Source: Candidatus Omnitrophota bacterium
GTDB taxonomy: Bacteria > Omnitrophota > Gorgyraeia > 2-02-FULL-51-18 > JAGOUK01
DNA: 8,097 bases
Direction of reading: 5' to 3'
Assembly (NCBI GenBank): GCA_020058965.1
Contig: JAGVCY010000154.1
Span: 1 to 8,097 of the forward strand
A program made the position numbers and the translations under genes. Each line of letters begins with the position of its first letter. The first letter of the stretch is position 1. The notes below the pieces were generated by a model. It had not been told where the DNA came from, did no database searches, and worked only from the letters and a program-made list of their open reading frames with translations. Below, piece by piece: positions 7,001-8,097 of the stretch.

Positions 7001-8097
7001 CCGGTGATTTGATCGCATTGCAACCCTCATGGGTGGAGGGCAGGCACTTGGAATCGGCTTTGAGTTCTGAACTAAAAATGGCGCGGTTGCGCGAATTTGT
7101 CGGGATGAAAGACCGGCACCTCGATCTCATCGACGATTATATTGAGCGAAACCGGGAAACGCTTGAGCGATCGGAATTCGCAAGGGATTATTTGAAATAT
7201 TTTAGATCCCGCGTCGCGGAGTACTTTAGAGAGATGGAAGCAGGGGAAATCCGGGAAGTGGTTCTTGAGCTGATTCTGACGAAGGATCGAGAAGAAAGCG
7301 CCGACGAGATCGCGCGGCGGGTGCGGGCGGAGGCGATCAAGCGGGGCTGGCTCCATCGGCCGATGCTTCAGGCGATCGCGGCGTTGAGCGCGGATCCGCG
7401 TGGAACCAATCAGATTTCGGTCAAAACGCCGGCGTGGCGGGGCAAAGTCATCTATGAATATCCGATGGTAAACTTGGCGGATTTTTCTCAACAGATTTTG
7501 GCATCGACTGAAATAGAACCTTCCGGCGGAAAGGGTGGCGTTTTGGTCAGATTAGAAATATCCGAAAAAAAGAACCGCGCTTTTAAAAGAGTAAAAATTC
7601 ATAACCCGCCGAATGAGGAGTTTGAAGCTCCGGGAGGGATTCACGCTCGTCCCGCGGCGAGTATTTGGCGCGCATTAAAGGACTTGGTCAATAAATATGG
7701 GGTCAAAATATATTTTTTAAAAAAATTTGATGAAGATGATCGGTTTGTTCCAGTGACGAGCATTCCATCGCTCCTGACGGGTGAAATCAGCGACGGAGAA
7801 TGGATCACGATCATAGCGGCGGGCGATCAGCCGAAGGCGGGGCTCAAGGAAGCCGCGGAGGTAATCGCCGATCTGCTGATGGACCCCAAAGCTCTGGAGC
7901 TCGGATTGGAGATCGGTGAGGGCGGCACTTACACAGGACGGATCGATGAGATCATAAAAAATTATTCATTTACGGCAGTGAGTCCTATCCAGGCCGCGTC
8001 TGGTGTCGGACAAGGCGCGAGGATGGCTCAGGGGAAGCCATTGGCCTATGAGTACGCATATTTTGCAATCACCATCAAGGAGGCCGATGAGTCACAC
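1..8097 (+). CDS. Interior of a giant multidomain ORF, open at both ends
   Basis: Frame 1 translates without a stop across all 2,699 codons; neither the true start nor the true stop is in the window. Seen in the translation: an LspA-like membrane domain, a PLP-dependent dehydratase-like domain and an HPr-like domain, with several unrecognised helical modules, joined at recurring G-A-R-M-A motifs. Giant ORFs of this type are known from Omnitrophota; assigning this window to that group is inference. The mixture is odd for one protein: cytoplasmic enzyme, membrane and phosphotransfer domains lie side by side. From about 5545 to 6747 the frame is open but has no recognisable domain, because the real genes there are on the minus strand. 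Whether the frame is made as one polypeptide, cut into pieces, or translated from several internal starts cannot be decided from sequence. I am sure of the open frame, less sure of a single product. Confidence 0.85.
241..273 (+). repeat. Loose GARMA-type junction motif (SSAEMAA)
   Basis: The frame reads GDSSAEMAARG after a Gly/Ser-rich linker. This resembles the GDSAGARMAEA of the copy near 3241, with an identical six-base atggcg core but a scrambled upstream part (gccgag instead of gcgagg). It may be a decayed copy or chance similarity. Confidence 0.35.
1073..1099 (+). repeat. GARMA junction element, copy A
   Basis: Contains the exact 11-base core gcgaggatggc at 1087-1097, read as SESSGARMAEEG. 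The 27 bases here match 6737-6763 at 25 positions, so the similarity extends well upstream of the core at the DNA level. It separates the GGFHTP module from the CheD-like module. Confidence 0.85.
1099..1833 (+). other. Module 2: possible CheD-like domain
   Basis: Residues 367-611. The centre reads as alternating short beta strands: LIVQHD, VELASL, then YECVNISFF with a Cys at 1351-1353, then QFVVGVSHISPF with a His at 1408-1410, 19 residues later. A beta strand bearing Cys, a short turn, and a strand ending in G-x-x-H-x-x-P is the layout of CheD, a chemoreceptor glutamine deamidase with a Cys/His pair. A later strand (EIEIFLGVGPGQSGKG) could be the next strand of that fold. The usual G-S-C context is absent, so catalytic activity is uncertain. 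The last 60 residues are polar and probably a linker. This is a fold-level resemblance only. Confidence 0.35.
1834..1851 (+). repeat. ARLA-type junction motif, copy 1
   Basis: Reads GARLAE. Its 11-base core gcgcggttggc (1837-1847) is identical to the one at 4303-4313, which suggests a second sequence variant of the junction element. It lies just before the first membrane helix of the LspA-like domain. Confidence 0.55.
1861..2436 (+). other. Module 3: LspA-like (signal peptidase II) membrane domain
   Basis: Four predicted membrane helices at about 1879-1938, 2161-2220, 2248-2316 and 2359-2427, with a long extracytoplasmic loop after the first, match the layout of lipoprotein signal peptidase. 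The strongest similarity is AGAMQAVDFIKYQGAHDYL followed by FSPGDLFVIGAVLSVLVG, which lines up with the family's GALGNxxDR...VxDF...FNxADxxI block. The Asp of the third helix (2308-2310) and the Asp of the FNxAD position (2362-2364) are both kept. The family Asn residues are lost (Gln and Ser here), as is the DQxTK motif of helix 1 (ANHMASSW here). LspA cuts prolipoproteins in the inner membrane; this copy may be inactive or may act on something else. Junction motifs flank both ends. Confidence 0.55.
2434..2449 (+). repeat. Loose junction motif (AARLAG) at the end of the LspA-like domain
   Basis: The 16 bases differ at one position (c for a) from the matching part of the copy at 5530-5545. 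The frame reads AARLAG. It falls exactly where a four-helix LspA should end and a new hydrophobic module begins, so it is probably a diverged GARMA copy; a chance match to an Ala/Arg-rich helix end cannot be excluded. Confidence 0.45.
2450..3211 (+). other. Module 4: unrecognised module with two membrane helices
   Basis: Two strongly hydrophobic stretches, at about 2473-2520 and 2557-2628, are followed by about 180 residues of mixed helical sequence rich in Arg, Leu and aromatic residues. Examples are FGFRSDLIAYLFWVFYSDYE and ALVLGSLSLASIAP, the latter a possible weak third hydrophobic segment. No catalytic motif stands out and I do not recognise the family. The module ends in a Gly/Asp-rich linker that leads into GARMA copy B. 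Confidence 0.4.
3212..3253 (+). repeat. GARMA junction element, copy B
   Basis: The exact core gcgaggatggc lies at 3241-3251 (read AGARMAEA). An upstream arm, aaggagatggg at 3212-3222, is identical to 6725-6735 in copy E. The gap from arm to core is 18 bases here and 15 in copy E, a difference of exactly one codon, as expected for a repeat kept in a reading frame. Confidence 0.8.
3253..4299 (+). other. Module 5: unrecognised helical module with a Tat-like segment
   Basis: The module opens with a disordered, Arg/Gly-rich stretch, then an acidic helical region (residues about 1101-1160). At 3556 it reads MSRRAFVQILIALASILGI: a twin-arginine motif (S-R-R-x-F) followed at once by a hydrophobic segment, which resembles a Tat signal peptide placed internally. 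No A-x-A cleavage site is obvious. The rest (residues about 1215-1425) is soluble, rich in Trp, His and Arg, with no motif I can name. The similarity to Tat signals is seen directly; export is inference. Confidence 0.4.
3291..3303 (+). promoter_or_regulatory. Internal Shine-Dalgarno plus in-frame GTG at the start of module 5
   Basis: AGGAGGTG at 3291-3298 is a perfect anti-16S match and sits 38 bases after GARMA copy B. An in-frame GTG (3301) follows GGAGG by four bases, slightly close. It may be a remnant or active start of a formerly separate gene; the same bases simply encode Ala-Gly-Gly-Val, so chance is possible. Confidence 0.3.
4300..4320 (+). repeat. ARLA-type junction motif, copy 2
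   Basis: Reads AARLAKE, with the same 11-base core gcgcggttggc (4303-4313) as at 1837-1847. It lies immediately before the PLP-dependent domain and overlaps an internal AAGGAGG. Confidence 0.5.
4315..4335 (+). promoter_or_regulatory. Internal Shine-Dalgarno plus in-frame GTG before the PLP domain
   Basis: AAGGAGG at 4315-4321 is followed 11 bases later by an in-frame GTG at 4333, which would give a product starting V/M-FVWKNPDP, a sensible N-terminus for the dehydratase-like domain. The AAGGAG also encodes Lys-Glu in the long frame, so this is suggestive only. Confidence 0.35.
4321..5529 (+). other. Module 6: PLP-dependent threonine/serine dehydratase-like domain (fold type II)
   Basis: Residues 1441-1843, about the size of a whole enzyme of the tryptophan synthase beta superfamily. 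Motifs appear in the expected order: TPLFYARRLSELIGKRVYVK, then GGSFKARG with the Schiff-base Lys at 4525-4527, then TQSTGNHGAA (substrate loop, about 4627-4656), AGHGTDGGE (4966-4992, matching aGqGT...E), the phosphate-binding glycine loop GAGGPVG (5062-5082), and a closing ATETN near 5473. Such enzymes remove ammonia from threonine or serine; substrate cannot be told here. The loop before AGHGT (AMTLALAHYRAKVGAAN) fits the family's regular insert. All key residues look intact, so it could be active. It ends just before GARMA copy C, where a free-standing enzyme would have its stop codon. Confidence 0.88.
5530..5545 (+). repeat. GARMA junction element, copy C
   Basis: Exact core gcgaggatggc at 5533-5543, read SAARMAVG. 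It lies between the C-terminus of the PLP domain on the plus strand and the far (3') end of the minus-strand hicA. Confidence 0.8.
5554..5775 (-). pseudogene. hicA: HicA-like mRNA interferase toxin, C-terminus cut by a stop codon
   Basis: Starting at ATG 5775-5773, one base after the hicB stop, the minus strand reads MAHPPLLSGREVV...GSHIKLFHP...WTLRGII and then meets TAA at 5598-5596 (59 residues). The frame resumes directly as SSGLSIQEFIALL and stops at TAA 5556-5554. Family HicA proteins normally run through this last helix (LRxILRQAGLSxEEFxxLL), so one in-frame nonsense codon has removed the C-terminal helix. The catalytic His of the G-S-H motif (residue 30) is present. HicA is a double-stranded-RNA-binding-fold RNase that cuts mRNA. 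There is no strong Shine-Dalgarno, so translation is probably coupled to hicB. The toxin is likely weakened or dead; sequencing error is an alternative. The whole gene is antisense to the giant ORF and in codon register with it. Confidence 0.8.
5777..5980 (-). CDS. hicB: HicB-like antitoxin
   Basis: 67 residues from ATG 5980-5978. This start is chosen because GGGAGG (5991-5986) stands five bases upstream; a longer GTG start at 6022 would place coding sequence over the -10 box. The protein reads MKLKVVLEKGEDGYVVASVP, then TLPGCHTQGKTKIDALRNLREAI, the classic HicB partial RNase H fold with its LPGC-TQG signature. HicB binds and blocks HicA and usually represses its own operon. No clear DNA-binding domain is visible in the short C-terminus. 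The gene order is hicB then hicA, with one base between. It lies wholly antisense to the giant ORF, in a different codon register, yet the plus frame stays open across it. Confidence 0.87.
   Translation of the reverse strand: MKLKVVLEKGEDGYVVASVPTLPGCHTQGKTKIDALRNLREAISLYLAPFPKHLKTTKNKQVLTLAL
5986..5991 (-). promoter_or_regulatory. Ribosome binding site of hicB
   Basis: GGGAGG on the minus strand, five bases before the ATG at 5980. It decides the 67-residue start over the upstream GTG. Confidence 0.7.
5996..6020 (-). promoter_or_regulatory. hicBA promoter with a dyad at the start point
   Basis: On the minus strand, TGgTATACT forms an extended -10 (TATACT complementary to 6011-6016) about 30 bases before the hicB start codon. 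No convincing -35 is seen; the -35 position falls at the edge of GARMA copy D. The inferred transcription start (about 6004) sits inside an inverted repeat, TTTTTCT/AGAAAAA at 5996-6011, flanked by GTGG (5992-5995) and CCAC (6017-6020). Such a dyad is a reasonable operator for HicB or the HicAB complex. This is inferred from sequence alone. Confidence 0.5.
6037..6053 (+). repeat. GARMA junction element, copy D
   Basis: Exact core gcgaggatggc at 6040-6050, read RAGARMAGSY. It fills the short gap between the hicBA promoter and the stop codon of the DUF5615 gene (6059-6057). It is on the plus strand and in frame 1 although both neighbouring genes are on the minus strand. It shares 14 bases from the core start with copy E. 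Confidence 0.85.
6057..6419 (-). CDS. DUF5615 PIN-like toxin (VapC45-like)
   Basis: 120 residues. It begins FRILADENLHRDIARFL, then SWSGHEVIF, and continues to TLLTGDGDFLNTK and GIIVIRI: the PIN-like pattern of the DUF5615 family, with acidic residues D12-E13-N14 and D57/D59-F60. DUF5615 proteins pair with DUF433 antitoxins and are thought to be RNases. The central D-x-E helix motif common in the family is not evident (NGTVYGAV here), so activity is uncertain. The start is TTG at 6419-6417, the only start codon upstream of the conserved ILADEN; it overlaps the DUF433 gene by 17 bases, which indicates coupled translation. The stop lies six bases from GARMA copy D. The gene is antisense to the giant ORF. 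Confidence 0.82.
   Translation of the reverse strand: MPSKSKFRILADENLHRDIARFLSWSGHEVIFTPKGSKNGTVYGAVLSTGSTLLTGDGDFLNTKLYPPKKTSGIIVIRIHPPDPDHVNPVLTMTLSQLTAKAIKGKLVILSASGFRIVNP
6403..6642 (-). CDS. DUF433 antitoxin (VapB45-like)
   Basis: 79 residues from ATG 6642-6640, with GGAGGA (6654-6649) six bases upstream. The sequence LILIDPSVCHGKPVFRGTRV, then VLELLETGMSVPDILRGFPSI and a closing helix, is the DUF433 signature (DPxxxxGKPVxRGTR with a helix-turn-helix-like core). DUF433 proteins are antitoxins that bind DNA and neutralise DUF5615 toxins, and the order antitoxin then overlapping toxin is the usual one. It is intact. It is antisense to and in codon register with the giant ORF, so each plus codon is the reverse complement of a DUF433 codon. 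Confidence 0.87.
   Translation of the reverse strand: MKNLQRLILIDPSVCHGKPVFRGTRVMVSTVLELLETGMSVPDILRGFPSIDKRSIQAAIQHARLRIDNEVHTPLAVKK
6649..6654 (-). promoter_or_regulatory. Ribosome binding site of the DUF433 gene
   Basis: GGAGGA on the minus strand, six bases before the ATG; a strong site that fixes the start. Confidence 0.7.
6664..6692 (-). promoter_or_regulatory. Promoter of the DUF433-DUF5615 operon
   Basis: On the minus strand, TTGATT (6692-6687) and TATGCT (6669-6664) are separated by exactly 17 bases, with TGc before the second box making an extended -10. Each box matches the sigma-70 consensus at four of six positions. An inverted repeat, gcttaatcaagc at 6683-6694, overlaps the -35 box and could be the antitoxin operator. 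The predicted leader is only about 15 bases. Confidence 0.55.
6725..6763 (+). repeat. GARMA junction element, copy E
   Basis: Exact core gcgaggatggc at 6751-6761, read ESFGARMAGYG. It has both extended parts: the arm aaggagatggg shared with copy B, and the 27-base match (25 identical) to copy A. It is therefore the best template for the whole element, about 40 bases. It lies upstream of the DUF433 promoter and before module 9. Confidence 0.85.
6763..7566 (+). other. Module 9a: unrecognised helical region
   Basis: About 265 residues, mostly charged helix (RHLSMREGYEMQNALERHD; DYIERNRETLERSEFARDYL; EIREVVLELILTKDREE). No membrane helix or catalytic motif is visible and I do not recognise a family. 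It runs directly into the HPr-like domain, so it may be a partner or scaffold region for it. Confidence 0.4.
6801..6816 (+). promoter_or_regulatory. Internal Shine-Dalgarno plus in-frame ATG at the start of module 9
   Basis: GGAGG at 6801-6805 is followed eight bases later by an in-frame ATG (6814), the ideal spacing. The product would start MQNALERHD. It lies 38 bases after GARMA copy E. This is the best of the internal start candidates, though not proof of use. Confidence 0.4.
7567..7890 (+). other. Module 9b: HPr-like phosphocarrier domain
   Basis: Residues about 2523-2630. The sequence FEAPGGIHARPAASIWRALKDL matches the HPr active-site block (NGLHxRPA), with the phosphorylatable His at 7642-7644 and the following Arg and Pro kept. 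Next comes TSIPSLLTGEISDGEWITIIAAG, matching KSxxxLxxLxxxxGxxIxIxAxG with the regulatory-site Ser at 7759-7761 kept, then a C-terminal helix (KAGLKEAAEVIADLLMD). HPr passes phosphate from enzyme I to sugar transporters and, when phosphorylated on Ser, acts in carbon control. Here it is a domain inside a giant frame, with a few extra residues before the active site and between strands 2 and 3. No enzyme I or EII component is visible nearby. Confidence 0.8.
7891..8013 (+). other. Tail between the HPr-like domain and GARMA copy F
   Basis: About 40 residues (ALELGLEIGEGGTYTGRID, then EIIKNYSFTAVSPIQAASG). It is polar, probably a linker; no motif is recognised. Confidence 0.4.
8014..8028 (+). repeat. 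GARMA junction element, copy F
   Basis: Exact core gcgaggatggc at 8017-8027, read QGARMAQG. It differs from the other copies only after the core (gct rather than gcg). It separates the HPr-like module from the next one. Confidence 0.8.
8029..8097 (+). other. Start of module 10
   Basis: Only 23 residues are in the window (QGKPLAYEYAYFAITIKEAD onward), too few to identify. AAGGAGG at 8077-8083 precedes an ATG at 8087 in a different frame (frame 2), three bases on; it could be chance. Confidence 0.3.

Noticed and set aside
1073..8028. CRISPR array or classical integron attC sites
   Set aside because: The repeats are 0.5-2.3 kb apart, non-palindromic, in frame with coding sequence, and no Cas or integrase gene is present.

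Overview
The window is the inside of one very large gene. Plus-strand frame 1 has no stop codon from the first base to the last: 8,097 bases, 2,699 codons, open at both ends. Giant open reading frames of this kind, assembled from unrelated domains, are best known from candidate phylum Omnitrophota (Omnitrophica). I infer that group or a relative from this style alone; there is no marker gene to confirm it. Base composition is moderately GC-rich and there are no RNA genes, CRISPR arrays or transposases.

The frame reads as a train of modules. In order: (1) an unrecognised helical module ending in a GGFHTP-type motif (1-1080); (2) a possible CheD-like domain (1099-1833); (3) a four-helix membrane domain resembling signal peptidase II, LspA (1861-2436); (4) an unrecognised module starting with two more membrane helices (2450-3211); (5) an unrecognised helical module with a Tat-like SRRAF stretch (3253-4299); (6) a clear fold-type II PLP enzyme of the threonine/serine dehydratase group (4321-5529); (7) and (8) two segments whose only recognisable genes lie on the minus strand, a hicB-hicA toxin-antitoxin pair (5554-5980) and a DUF433/DUF5615 (VapB45/VapC45-like) pair (6057-6642); (9) a helical module joined to an HPr-like phosphocarrier domain (6763-8013); (10) the start of a further module.

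The striking pattern is what sits between modules. An 11-base sequence, gcgaggatggc, occurs six times exactly, always on the plus strand, always in frame 1, always encoding G/A-A-R-M-A, and always at a module boundary. Four looser copies (ARLA or AEMA versions) mark further boundaries, including both ends of the LspA-like domain. Three exact copies bracket the two antisense toxin-antitoxin operons, which keep their own promoters and ribosome binding sites, while the plus frame still runs through them without a stop. Several plus-strand modules also carry strong Shine-Dalgarno sequences just after their junction, as former stand-alone genes might.

Two readings fit. The frame may be translated as a giant polyprotein, with GARMA as an inter-module linker or processing site. 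Or GARMA may be a small in-frame sequence element found at gene junctions that joins neighbouring genes, even convergent or antisense ones, into one open frame. I know of no described element that matches, and I cannot search databases here.
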